From the NCBI RefSeq assembly GCF_002272075.1, contig NZ_NPBJ01000023.1, positions 1 through 64,000 on the forward strand: 64,000 bases of DNA. Direction: 5' to 3'. The position numbers and the translations under genes are program-made. Position 1 is the stretch's first letter. Every line of letters starts with the position of its first letter. The notes below the pieces were generated by a model, which saw only the letters and a list, made by a program, of their open reading frames with translations, made no database searches and was not told the origin of the DNA. This DNA comes from Terribacillus saccharophilus (GTDB lineage Bacteria; Bacillota; Bacilli; Bacillales; Amphibacillaceae). Positions 52,649 to 61,347 of the stretch are shown here, piece after piece.

Positions 52649-52960
52649 TTAATCCGGAATCCCTAGCGCTATCTTCGCATAACGAGACATGCGGTCCTTA
52701 GACCACGGCGGACTCCATACAATATTCACTTTCGTTTCCTTCACTTCTGGAATATCCATAAGGACCCGTTTGACATCTTGTTCGATATGGCCAGCCAGCG
52801 GACAGCCCATCGCAGTCAAAGTCATCGTAACAATACCAGTACCATCTTCATCTATATCTACTCCGTACACTAGGCCAAGGTTAACGATATCTATTCCTAA
52901 TTCAGGGTCGATTACGTTTTCCAGTGCACCGAGCATATTCTCTTCCAACGCTTGATCCAT
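52649..52960 (-). CDS. yitW: MIP18/SufT-type iron-sulphur assembly protein (YitW)
   Basis: Small protein of 103 aa with a single DUF59 domain: VIDPELGIDIVNLGLVYG, then the conserved Cys in LTAMGCPLAGH, and VNIVWSPPWSKDRMS. The group helps mature Fe-S proteins. ATG at 52960 after AAAGGAGGAG. Lies 83 bases after yitV, the same pair as in B. subtilis. Confidence 0.92.
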   Translation of the reverse strand: MDQALEENMLGALENVIDPELGIDIVNLGLVYGVDIDEDGTGIVTMTLTAMGCPLAGHIEQDVKRVLMDIPEVKETKVNIVWSPPWSKDRMSRYAKIALGIPD

Positions 52961-53043
52961 TCCTGCTCCTCCTTTATCCCAGTTCAAGAAACTGTTTGTC
53001 TGCATCTATTTAAACATATTTTCGTCAAAATAGAAATAAACTG

Positions 53044-53808
53044 CTACAGTACCTTCTCCAGCCATGCCGTTCCAGCAAGCATCGCTTTTCTGGAAACCTT
53101 GTGTCCGGATCCCGCTTCCGTAACATACGTGAACTGCTCCTGATCTGCGGCTTCGTATTCCAGCATCTCATAGAAACTGCGGGAATGTATATACGGAACA
53201 ACAGGATCTTGATCACCATGCCAGAAGAACATTGGCCGATCTCCAATTGCCTCCGGATGCAGGGATAGATCGATACTCTCAAGAGAGGTAAACAACTGGT
53301 CCAATTCTTCCTCCGGTATATTCATTTCAACACCGGATTTCTTTACCGCATCCACCATACCGCGGGCAAATGCTGCAATCTTTGGAGATCCCATCATTAC
53401 CATACCAGCCTGGATCCACTCAAATTGTGTCAGCGCAGCACAAGCCGTGATACCACCCATACTTGTACCGCCAATTGCAAAGCGATTATTCTGTATTAAG
53501 CTTTTTTCAGATGCATACTGATGAATCTGCTGTAAATCATATAAATTTTCCTTTACGATTGCGAAAAATTCCATCTGGCGTTTGTTGCTGCTAACACCGT
53601 CTTCTCGTATACCATGGTGAAGAGCATCCGGCAAAAGTACACGGTAGCCTTTTTCAGCGAGCATGTACGCAATTGGAAGATTATGTTCCCTGGCACTAGT
53701 GAAACCATGGAAATATGTAAACACAGGAAGTTCTTGATCTTCAGCACCTGCTTGCTCTATGCGAAGCAATGGCACCTCGTTCCAAACTTCTTCTTTAATG
53801 ACGATCAT
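53044..53808 (-). CDS. yitV: YitV-like esterase
   Basis: Alpha/beta hydrolase (254 aa). Oxyanion YFHGFTS, nucleophile Ser in IGGTSMGGITA (near 115), acid Asp in HGDQDPVVPY and His in GSGHKVSR near the end, so the triad is complete. Natural ester unknown. Divergent from yitU and upstream of yitW. Confidence 0.92.
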   Translation of the reverse strand: MIVIKEEVWNEVPLLRIEQAGAEDQELPVFTYFHGFTSAREHNLPIAYMLAEKGYRVLLPDALHHGIREDGVSSNKRQMEFFAIVKENLYDLQQIHQYASEKSLIQNNRFAIGGTSMGGITACAALTQFEWIQAGMVMMGSPKIAAFARGMVDAVKKSGVEMNIPEEELDQLFTSLESIDLSLHPEAIGDRPMFFWHGDQDPVVPYIHSRSFYEMLEYEAADQEQFTYVTEAGSGHKVSRKAMLAGTAWLEKVL

Positions 53809-53963
53809 TTACTTCATCCTCTTCAACGTTTTCCAATACCTACTGCTTCATCTTAGTATGTCCAGGCAGCTTTTGTAAATCGAAACTCCTTCGTCTTGAC
53901 GATTTCTTTACAGATACGTAAGAGAAGGATACACTATAATGTACAATATAGAGGTGATAATAA

Positions 53964-54791
53964 ATGGAAAAACATTTGATAGCACTTGATTTAGATGGAA
54001 CACTTTTAACTGATGATAAACACATCTCAGAAAAGAATAAGAAAGCCATAGCGGCAGCAATACATGCTGGTCATGTTGTCGTTATCGCAACAGGAAGACC
54101 ACACCGTGCTTCCTTGGCATATTATCGTGAACTCGGGCTCACTACCCCGATGGTGAATTTCAACGGAGCGCTCATCCATCATCCGGATGATAAAAAATGG
54201 GACGCTGTCCACTCCCCTATGCCGGTCCGTACTGCACGTAAAATCGTGGACACATGCAATAAACTTGATGTGAAAAATATAATTGCAGAAGTGATGGATG
54301 ATGTATATATCGATCGCTTCGACCAATACTTACTGGATTTGTTCCACTTGGAGGAAGAAGATGATCCGATTAAAGTCGGCAGCTTGAAGCAGGCATTGCA
54401 AGATGATCCAACTTCCTTGCTCATTTATCCGCACGAAAACCAAGTTGCTTCCATCCGGGAGTCGCTTGAAAAAGAGCATGCTGAAGTAATTGAGCATCGA
54501 CGATGGGGTGCACCATACCACATCATCGAAATCATTCGCAAAGGCCTGAGTAAAGCAGTCGGACTGCAGAAAATTTCCCATTACTATGATATACCGCAGA
54601 AAAACATCATCGCCTTCGGTGACGAAGACAATGATTTAGAAATGATTGAGTATGCTGGTGCAGGAGTTGCAATGGGCAATGCAATCGGACCATTGAAGGA
54701 GATTGCAAACTATACAACAGGATCGAATATGGAGGATGGCATTGCATCCTTCCTTCATTCTTATCTAAAGCTCGAAGTTCCGGCAAATTAA
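53964..54791 (+). CDS. yitU: Cof-type HAD phosphatase YitU
   Basis: HAD phosphatase (275 aa). Motif I DLDGTLLTDD (nucleophile Asp12), motif II IATGRP, Lys in GLSKAVGLQ (near 200), motif IV GDEDNDLEMIEYAGAGVAMGNA (in part). The class IIB cap lies in the middle. Members dephosphorylate sugar phosphates or FMN-pathway intermediates; YitU of B. subtilis has such a reported activity. Followed by a strong terminator. Confidence 0.93.
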   Translation: MEKHLIALDLDGTLLTDDKHISEKNKKAIAAAIHAGHVVVIATGRPHRASLAYYRELGLTTPMVNFNGALIHHPDDKKWDAVHSPMPVRTARKIVDTCNKLDVKNIIAEVMDDVYIDRFDQYLLDLFHLEEEDDPIKVGSLKQALQDDPTSLLIYPHENQVASIRESLEKEHAEVIEHRRWGAPYHIIEIIRKGLSKAVGLQKISHYYDIPQKNIIAFGDEDNDLEMIEYAGAGVAMGNAIGPLKEIANYTTGSNMEDGIASFLHSYLKLEVPAN

Positions 54792-54833
54792 CAATTTTTA
54801 CAAATCATAATTCCTGCGTGCAAGGAGCAAAAT

Positions 54834-54867
54834 AAAAGCGTAATCGGGTAAAGCCGGTTATGCTTTT
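54834..54867 (+). terminator. Terminator of yitU
   Basis: 14-base stem starting AAAAGCGTAATCGG and ending CCGGTTATGCTTTT around GTAAAG. Confidence 0.85.
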
Positions 54868-54896
54868 ACTTCTTTAGACGTTCGGAGGGGTAACGA

Positions 54897-55040
54897 ATGA
54901 GTAAGAGAAGTAAATCTAAACGGTTCACAAGTCAAGGAGCGCAATCGGTGAGGCAGCATGACGATGTTTTCGTCTACCGCGAACGTTTCAGCGATAGTGT
55001 GAAGAAGCATCAATCAGAAAGCCATAATGGAGGGTTTTAG
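54897..55040 (+). CDS. Very small basic protein (47 aa)
   Basis: Begins MSKRSKSKRFTSQGAQSVRQ and ends SESHNGGF. Strong RBS GGAGGGG 7 bases before the ATG. The next gene starts two bases after its TAG, and that gene's RBS lies inside its last codons, so the two are co-translated. Basic Ser/Lys/Arg-rich start with a YRERFSDSV middle recalls small spore or DNA-associated proteins, but no family is recognised. Confidence 0.62.
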   Translation: MSKRSKSKRFTSQGAQSVRQHDDVFVYRERFSDSVKKHQSESHNGGF

Positions 55041-55041
55041 G

Positions 55042-55209
55042 ATGGAAAACTTCTTCGAGAGAGCCAAGAAAAAAGTGCAGGGCTTGACTAATAAACCAAG
55101 CCAGGATGACTCTGCAACAGCGCAAGAGGCTATCCAATCTGCATACAACGATGCATCTGCAGAAGAAAAGCAGCAATTGCAGGAATTCGAGCAGAAGTTC
55201 GACCAGTAA
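55042..55209 (+). CDS. Small helical protein, DUF3813-like
   Basis: Protein of 55 aa: MENFFERAKKKVQGLTNKP, then a Gln/Ala/Glu-rich helix ending QLQEFEQKFDQ. RBS GGAGGG. Sequence layout recalls DUF3813 proteins of Bacilli, a tentative call. Co-translated with the 47-aa gene and ended by the hairpin at 55211-55247. Confidence 0.65.
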   Translation: MENFFERAKKKVQGLTNKPSQDDSATAQEAIQSAYNDASAEEKQQLQEFEQKFDQ

Positions 55210-55210
55210 C

Positions 55211-55247
55211 AAAAAAGGCAGATCCGTTTTTCGGATCTGCCTTTTTT
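55211..55247. terminator. Bidirectional terminator before the histidine-kinase operon end
   Basis: AAAAGGCAGATCCG / CGGATCTGCCTTTT with A and T runs; serves both converging transcripts. Confidence 0.92.
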
Positions 55248-55251
55248 AATA

Positions 55252-58200
55252 TTATTCCTTTTTAAATGCAATGAATCCTTTGTTTCCATGCTGCAGGATT
55301 GATTGCAAAATAACAGTCGACAGCTTATTCGGCGGGTATGGTTTGATCAAATAATGATTGATTTGATAGTGCTTCGCCTTGTCCATTTCCTGAATAGCAC
55401 TAGAAATAAAAATCGGAATTTGCTTTAGCTCTCGATGCTGTTTGATTTCATGAATGACATCCCAGCCATCCAAACCTTCACCAAGCATCAAATCAATTAC
55501 GAATGCTGCTGGTTTTAAATACGGCAGCTGTTTGATCAGTGCCTCTCCAGTTATAAATCGACTCACATCAAAGCCAGCATCCTTCAACTCATCCTCCAGA
55601 AGAAGCGCTAAACTGCGATCATCCTCAAGCAGAATTATTTGGCGGCCGCATTCGACTTCTGACTGGAAATGCTTATCTGCCTCAACCAATGGCAAAACAA
55701 TTGAAAAGACACTGCCCTCACCTTCCGCTGATCTGACCATGATTTTTCCATCATGAGCTTCAACGATTTCTTTGCAAATTGCAAGACCTAATCCAGTACC
55801 CCCAATTTTACGGCTGCTGGAATTATCAAGTCTATTGAATTTCTGGAACAGTCGCCCCAGTTCTTGATCCGGTATGCCGATACCTTCATCCGAAATATGG
55901 ACATAAAGCTGATGCTCCTGCTGCTGAACAGAAACGACCACATCTCCGCCTTCCGGAGAGAACTTAATGGCATTACTGAACAGATTCGTTAGCACCTGGA
56001 TCATTTTGTCCCGATCAACACTCACATGATCGTAAGCGCTATTCTGCTGGAGAACAAGATTATGATTGGTGTTTGTAGATTGGAAGTTCTCGATCACCTG
56101 CTCTACAATTGGTGTGAAAGGCTGTTTTTCTTTCACATATTCTTCCTTTCCTGCTTCCATTCGCTGCAAGTCCAGAAAATCATTAATCAGGTTCGTCAGC
56201 CTTGTCGCTTCCTGATGAATCGTTTGCAAGTATCTCGCTTGGCGCTCAGGTTTCAGATCCTTGGTGATCATCAGCTCTGTATAGCCGAGTACACTTGCCA
56301 GCGGTGTTCTTAGTTCATGGCTGACCGTACTAACAAGATTTGATTTCATCTGATCTACTTCATATTCCGCAGTAATATCACGGTAAACAAAAAGGGTACC
56401 GATTTTCTCATCATGTCGTTTAATAGATACATGATAGAGCAACAGTATTTTGTTCTGCATGCCGCTAACACGCAGCCGCAGTCCGCCCGCTGGCTGCTCC
56501 CCCTCGAAGATGGCTTGTTTCACATATGTTTCGTATTCTTCCTTGTTCTCGATATATACACTGCTATACTCCATCCAACTCGTATATTCATTGCAAGCGT
56601 CCCGGCGGGATTGCACGGCATCAAGCTGCAGGTATGCCTGCCAATTGGCGTTATACTGCAGTAGCTCGCCTGTATTGCTAACAAACTGGATTCCTTCATT
56701 CACATTATCGATGATATCCTGATTAAGCTGTCTATTATATTCAGTCAGCTCATAGGATTCGATCTTATCTAGGAATAAGCTGAGTCGTCTCAGTATCCAA
56801 TTCAATTCTCTCTGTTCTGACTCATGGAATGGCCGCTGGAACCTTGTACAGATAAATACTGCAACCAGCTCTCCAGCAGAGTTCTGCACTGGAATATGCA
56901 GGTCCTCACAAATTCCGTTTTCTCGATAACCTGCTTCCCCTTTGTCTGCTTGCCTTTCAAGTATAAATGGTTCTGGATTTCCTTCCAGACGTTGAATCAC
57001 AGTCTGGAAATGCGCAGCTACCGGCTCTTCAAATTGTTTTGCAATCCCAATTGCTGCCCACTCAGGAGTCTCTGTCATGAAAATGACTCCATGATCATAC
57101 CGGTAAAGAGCAGCTAACTCTTTCATGATCGTATCCAGGAGTGCCTGTTTCTCCATCGTAACGGATAAAGTATTATTCATGCGATTCATTCGTTCGATAC
57201 CTTGCTTTGTCTCCTCGGTCTCGCGCAACGAGTCTCGGAGCATCTTCTCCGTCTCTACAATTCGAGTAATGTCCTGTTCGATCACGATAAGCTGTTCTAT
57301 CACCTTGTCTTCATCTGAATACGGCACAATTGTTGCATGGACCCAATAGCTTGAACCATCTTTTTTCAGATGTTCCAATGTGCCACTCCAAGCGTGACCC
57401 TTAAACAGCTCAGGAAAAACTGTCCTGATGTCTGTCGTATTCTCTTCATGCGCGATAATCCCAAGAAGACTCCTTCCGATTAGCTCTTTCTCCGGATACA
57501 GAGAAATGGAACTGAAATTCTCATTAACCTGCGTAACTATCCCTTTGTTATCCAGTACGATTACCATCGAAGATTCATTCAATGCCCAGTTCAAATTACG
57601 CAGATCATTGACGAAGCTCTCCAGCTGTTCTTGCTGTTCAGTGAGTTTCGTATTCTTTTCGGAAAGATTCTGTTCCCGATTTCGAATACGCTTCGTCATA
57701 TCCCGGAATGCATCCGACAGAATACCAATTTCATCATTTCGCTCAAGCGGCGCAATAGTTACATTTTTCCCTTGTGCTACGTCATAGGAAGCATTGGATA
57801 GATCATACAAAGGCTTTCCTATATTCCGAGTGAACTGTCGGTTAAAGAATAACAATATACCGAATATAAGTAGGACAAAGAGAAACAGCATATAAGATTC
57901 CCACGTGTTATCCCGCATGAATTCATCATGCAATTCGGTTACAGCATCCTCGTTATGCTGTCTCAAGTTTTCTGTAACACGCAGGATACCATTGATTTCG
58001 TCTATCCGCTCATCTGCTACATCACCTGTAATGACCTGCAAATTATCTGACTCAATAGCTTCCTGCAGCTCTGGATAATAGGTATCCCAATAGATAGCCT
58101 CAAAACTCTGGAGACGTGCCAGATTCTCACGTTCTTGCAAGGAAAGATCAAATGTTCTTAGCTTAGCCAGGTTATCCTCTAGCGATATGTGGGAGTTCTC

Positions 58201-58455
58201 TGCATTTTGTCTTTCCTGATCATTTGTATAAAGAGCATAGCCACGCATATGGAATACCATGTCACTGAAGTCGGATTTAATATTCTGCAGAACGCCTCGC
58301 TTCTCTACCAAAACATTCCGCTCGTTCTCATATTGCTTATTGGTGGAATAATGCATATAAAAGAAGGCTGCAATGCCTATCATTGTTGCCAGCAGAACAA
58401 AGAAAAGAATATAAAGGAACTGCCTCTTAATCGATTTTCGAAAGTAATTAGGCAT
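55252..58455 (-). CDS. Hybrid sensor histidine kinase (CHASE3-HAMP-PAS-GAF-PAS-HisKA-HATPase-REC)
   Basis: Membrane sensor of 1067 aa. Helix 1 (about 13-35), CHASE3-like helical extracellular domain (about 40-185), helix 2 (about 187-207), HAMP, PAS, GAF, second PAS, HisKA with the phospho-His in VSTVSHELRTPLAS, N box (LFSNAIKFSPEGG) and G boxes (DEGIGIPDQ, GGTGLGLAICKEIVE), and a C-terminal receiver (ILLEDDRSLALLL, phospho-Asp in FVIDLMLGE, Lys in LIKPYPP). Its start overlaps the upstream receiver gene by 8 bases. Signal unknown. The receiver at the end suggests a multistep relay with the Hpt in the third gene. Confidence 0.9.
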   Translation of the reverse strand: MPNYFRKSIKRQFLYILFFVLLATMIGIAAFFYMHYSTNKQYENERNVLVEKRGVLQNIKSDFSDMVFHMRGYALYTNDQERQNAENSHISLEDNLAKLRTFDLSLQERENLARLQSFEAIYWDTYYPELQEAIESDNLQVITGDVADERIDEINGILRVTENLRQHNEDAVTELHDEFMRDNTWESYMLFLFVLLIFGILLFFNRQFTRNIGKPLYDLSNASYDVAQGKNVTIAPLERNDEIGILSDAFRDMTKRIRNREQNLSEKNTKLTEQQEQLESFVNDLRNLNWALNESSMVIVLDNKGIVTQVNENFSSISLYPEKELIGRSLLGIIAHEENTTDIRTVFPELFKGHAWSGTLEHLKKDGSSYWVHATIVPYSDEDKVIEQLIVIEQDITRIVETEKMLRDSLRETEETKQGIERMNRMNNTLSVTMEKQALLDTIMKELAALYRYDHGVIFMTETPEWAAIGIAKQFEEPVAAHFQTVIQRLEGNPEPFILERQADKGEAGYRENGICEDLHIPVQNSAGELVAVFICTRFQRPFHESEQRELNWILRRLSLFLDKIESYELTEYNRQLNQDIIDNVNEGIQFVSNTGELLQYNANWQAYLQLDAVQSRRDACNEYTSWMEYSSVYIENKEEYETYVKQAIFEGEQPAGGLRLRVSGMQNKILLLYHVSIKRHDEKIGTLFVYRDITAEYEVDQMKSNLVSTVSHELRTPLASVLGYTELMITKDLKPERQARYLQTIHQEATRLTNLINDFLDLQRMEAGKEEYVKEKQPFTPIVEQVIENFQSTNTNHNLVLQQNSAYDHVSVDRDKMIQVLTNLFSNAIKFSPEGGDVVVSVQQQEHQLYVHISDEGIGIPDQELGRLFQKFNRLDNSSSRKIGGTGLGLAICKEIVEAHDGKIMVRSAEGEGSVFSIVLPLVEADKHFQSEVECGRQIILLEDDRSLALLLEDELKDAGFDVSRFITGEALIKQLPYLKPAAFVIDLMLGEGLDGWDVIHEIKQHRELKQIPIFISSAIQEMDKAKHYQINHYLIKPYPPNKLSTVILQSILQHGNKGFIAFKKE

Positions 58456-58810
58456 TAAGTATGTCCTCTACTAACAAAATCAGCTGAGCTGGACTAAACG
58501 GTTTCGCCATATAATAAGGAATACCCACTCTTTTCGTCTCTTCAATATCAGCCTGCTGTGTCTTGGCCGTCAGCATAATGATCGGACATTTCCGTTTCCA
58601 ATCTGCTGAAAGCGACTGGGCTACCTCGATTCCTGTCTTGCCGGGCATCATATTATCCAGAATCACCAAATCATAGATTTCTGATTGCATTTTTTGCAGT
58701 GCTTCGTTTCCATCAACTGCATTCTCAATCTCATGACCTTCTTCTTCCAAAGTATCAGTAATTAACATACGCAATACCTCTTCATCGTCAGCCACTAATA
58801 TTCTTGCCAT
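58448..58810 (-). CDS. Stand-alone receiver-domain response regulator
   Basis: Single REC domain (120 aa) without output. Acidic pair in LVADDEEVL, phospho-Asp in LVILDNMMPGKTG, Thr in IIMLTAKTQ and Lys in YYMAKPFSP are all present. It can act as a phosphate shuttle or sink as Spo0F does. Between the diguanylate cyclase and the kinase, 14 bases after the former. Confidence 0.92.
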   Translation of the reverse strand: MARILVADDEEVLRMLITDTLEEEGHEIENAVDGNEALQKMQSEIYDLVILDNMMPGKTGIEVAQSLSADWKRKCPIIMLTAKTQQADIEETKRVGIPYYMAKPFSPAQLILLVEDILNA

Positions 58811-58824
58811 CTTATTTCCCCCTC

Positions 58825-60393
58825 TTAGGTGCGGAGCGTCAGTCTTTTGATTCTGGCTGCCACTTCTTCGACATGAAATGGCTTTGTCATATAGTCGTCC
58901 GCTCCAAGCTCCAGCGCTTTCACTACATCCTGGTTATCCTGCCTGCCTGTCAGCATCATAACGAACAAATTCTTTTCGTTTGAATATGTACGTAAAGCTG
59001 ACAGCACTTCGAGTCCATCCATATCCGGCATAACACCATCAAGGAGAACAATGTGCTTGCCCGCCTGTCTGATCCAATCGGAGTTTAATAAAGAGCTCCC
59101 GTCTGCAAAAGCCCTTAGCTGAGCACGGTACCCATCCATATGTAATCCTTCCAGATTGTCCTGAAGCAAGGAACGAATGATAGTATCATCATCTACTACC
59201 GATAGATAAAGAGATTTGTAAGGCTCTTCTCCCATATTATGATGACAAGATTCGTAAACATTTACTTGCTGCTTTCCGTTACGCTTCCCGAAATACAGCG
59301 CTTGGTCTGCTTGCTCGATCAGCTGCTCCAGTAATAATTGTTCATCACTTACTATTGATGCCACTCCAGCTGTAAAGGATGTATAGATAGTTGTCTGAGC
59401 CAACTCATGCGGCTGGTGTATGTAGCCCTCTAGGATCTTGCGCAAGCGGCTTGCTGCCAGCTCGCCCTTAACGCCTGGCATGAGCAGAAGAAACTCTTCT
59501 CCTCCATATCTGATGACATAATCCTCTTCTCTCACAGCGCCTTTCAAATAGGCAGCAAAATTCCGCAGGACAATATCACCGCTAGCATGACCATATGTAT
59601 CATTCACTTGTTTAAAATTATCGATATCAAGCACGGCACATGTAAACTCCAAATCACGACCAGCCGGGAAGCCAGCTAAGAATGAACGGTTATATACTTG
59701 TGTTAGTGGATCGACAATGACTTGCTGCTCCATCGTATCTAAAAGTTTCAAACGATTAAAAATGATTTCGATTACCAACTCATCCACTTCATGCTGATCA
59801 ATTATATCTGTGATGCCATTCCGAAAATAACGCTGCTTTTCCTCAAATTTAAGATTTCCGCCAATAAACATAACAAAGGAAAACATCTTCTGCTGAACAT
59901 AGACAGTATCTTCCTTAGTAATATGCTCTCGCCAGCTGCCATCTACCAGTGTTATAAGTGGATGTGCTTCATAAAGATGCGCAATTGCACGTTCTTTGTC
60001 CGCAGCTACAATAACTTGAAGCCCCTCCTTCTCGATACGCTCTCTCGCTCGCATGAGCCAGTCATTATTGCTGGATATTAATAATAAAGGCTCCTGCCTG
60101 ATAAGTTCCCGTGGTCTAGCAGGAAGTTCAGCCTGCTGCTGTAATACTGCCTCGATTGCCTCTATGACTGGCATCCAAATATCTTTCGGCAGACGTTCTC
60201 CTTCTATTTCCGCTATGCGGATCAGCTGGGCTTCTGCAACTTCAGACAAGGTATTCAGACCTATAGATGCTCCTGTGCCTTTCATTTGATGGACTAGCTG
60301 ATACAAATCTCCTTTTCGTATCGTGTCCTGCTGCTTGAACATCGCAAAACTTTCATTAATTTTCGTCGTAAATATCTCTTGGTATTTCTTCAA
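58825..60393 (-). CDS. Hpt-REC-like-GGDEF-REC diguanylate cyclase
   Basis: Protein of 522 aa. N-terminal Hpt with phospho-His in LVHQMKGTGASIGL (near 35-48), then a degenerate receiver (LLISSNNDWL has no acidic pair), then GGDEF with the active motif RYGGEEF. The inhibitory site RxxD lies exactly five residues before it (REED), and DNFKQVNDTYGHASGD is the GTP site. The C-terminal receiver is complete (VVDDDTIIR, LLDGVMPDMDG, YMTKPF). TTG at 60393 lies 6 bases after GAGGTG; a GTG three codons earlier overlaps that site. First gene of the relay operon; makes c-di-GMP. Confidence 0.9.
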   Translation of the reverse strand: MKKYQEIFTTKINESFAMFKQQDTIRKGDLYQLVHQMKGTGASIGLNTLSEVAEAQLIRIAEIEGERLPKDIWMPVIEAIEAVLQQQAELPARPRELIRQEPLLLISSNNDWLMRARERIEKEGLQVIVAADKERAIAHLYEAHPLITLVDGSWREHITKEDTVYVQQKMFSFVMFIGGNLKFEEKQRYFRNGITDIIDQHEVDELVIEIIFNRLKLLDTMEQQVIVDPLTQVYNRSFLAGFPAGRDLEFTCAVLDIDNFKQVNDTYGHASGDIVLRNFAAYLKGAVREEDYVIRYGGEEFLLLMPGVKGELAASRLRKILEGYIHQPHELAQTTIYTSFTAGVASIVSDEQLLLEQLIEQADQALYFGKRNGKQQVNVYESCHHNMGEEPYKSLYLSVVDDDTIIRSLLQDNLEGLHMDGYRAQLRAFADGSSLLNSDWIRQAGKHIVLLDGVMPDMDGLEVLSALRTYSNEKNLFVMMLTGRQDNQDVVKALELGADDYMTKPFHVEEVAARIKRLTLRT

Positions 60394-60456
60394 TCTGTAC
60401 ACCTCTATCTTTATTAAGCACTTAACTCTTGGTGTAATAGCTAAGATTGCAGGTTG

Positions 60457-60465
60457 ATTATATCA
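60457..60465 (-). promoter_or_regulatory. Extended -10 promoter of the relay operon
   Basis: On the minus strand TGATATAAT, an extended -10; no good -35 found. Confidence 0.5.
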
Positions 60466-60477
60466 CAACAAAAACCT

Positions 60478-60918
60478 TCAGCTTTGTTTCCCTAAAAATT
60501 TACTATTATAAAATAAATCAGTAAGTTTTACTATCAGGAGACCATATAGTAAGTGACCGAAAAACCAGATAATAATAGCCAACCAATCATCCACAGCTGG
60601 TACGGGCTGATTGGCTAGAAGTGATAAGGGAAAATAAACACAGGCAGTGCAGAGACTTAAACCAATACCGATTATCCATCTGTTTCTCCCTAGTTTCTTT
60701 TTCGACAAGAAGTAAACTAGGACAATTGCCCAGGAAATAATAATGTGAAAGAGATTGAGCATATAATCATTCCAATCCACCTGTCGAATAAAAGGGATAA
60801 AATCGACATTAAACAATAGTGTATAAACCTTAATAGCCGTTATTTGCTGCCAAAGATACATCCAGGCTGACAGCGCAATACCAGCTATACCACCAATGCA
60901 TAAAATACGAATCACCAT
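60478..60918 (-). CDS. Membrane protein, four helices
   Basis: Protein of 146 aa with helices about 5-20, 55-73, 82-105 and 112-132. It contains WMYLWQQITAIKVYTLLF and LANQPVPAVDDWLAIIIWFFGH. RBS AGGAGG before ATG at 60918. The layout recalls YagU/YqhR-type proteins, which is not certain. Transcribed towards the relay operon but with a separate promoter region between them. Confidence 0.65.
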   Translation of the reverse strand: MVIRILCIGGIAGIALSAWMYLWQQITAIKVYTLLFNVDFIPFIRQVDWNDYMLNLFHIIISWAIVLVYFLSKKKLGRNRWIIGIGLSLCTACVYFPLSLLANQPVPAVDDWLAIIIWFFGHLLYGLLIVKLTDLFYNSKFLGKQS

Positions 60919-61047
60919 CGAATATTCCTCCTCTTTACCTATTCACTACCCAACCCCGTTTCTGCTTAAGCAAGTTATTTCCCACTTTTTAAATCGTTCT
61001 CTATCTGCTATGATAGTGGTAAGTATGGACGCTAGGAGGCCAATAGC

Positions 61048-61311
61048 ATGAGTATAAGAGTGGAAAATACCCCGAATCCGAATGCGAAGAAATTCACTAC
61101 TGATAAAATTATCTTTGAAGGCAACGGCAGTGTGTCTGTCATGCCTGGACAAACGAGCGAGTACGCTATCATGAATCAGCTAATGACAGTGGAAGGTGTC
61201 GATAATGTTTTCGGCTTCCAAAATTTCATTACAATTAACAAGCTGCCAAACGCAGATTGGGACGAGCTTTCTGCGAAAGTCGTCGCTGTCATGGAAGAAG
61301 CAGGCTATTAA
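61048..61311 (+). CDS. Nfu N-terminal-domain protein
   Basis: Protein of 87 aa holding only the Nfu_N domain: VENTPNPNAKKFTTDKIIF, then VFGFQNFITINKLPNADWDEL. The C-terminal NifU domain with its CxxC is missing, so it cannot bind an Fe-S cluster in the usual way; it probably assists in Fe-S assembly. ATG at 61048 after AGGAGG. Monocistronic. Confidence 0.85.
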   Translation: MSIRVENTPNPNAKKFTTDKIIFEGNGSVSVMPGQTSEYAIMNQLMTVEGVDNVFGFQNFITINKLPNADWDELSAKVVAVMEEAGY

Positions 61312-61347
61312 AAAAAGCTGAGGAGCCAGAATGCTCCTCAGCTTTTA
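61312..61347. terminator. Bidirectional terminator between the Nfu-N gene and yitT
   Basis: AAAAGCTGAGGAGC / GCTCCTCAGCTTTT around CAGAAT with A and T runs. Confidence 0.92.
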
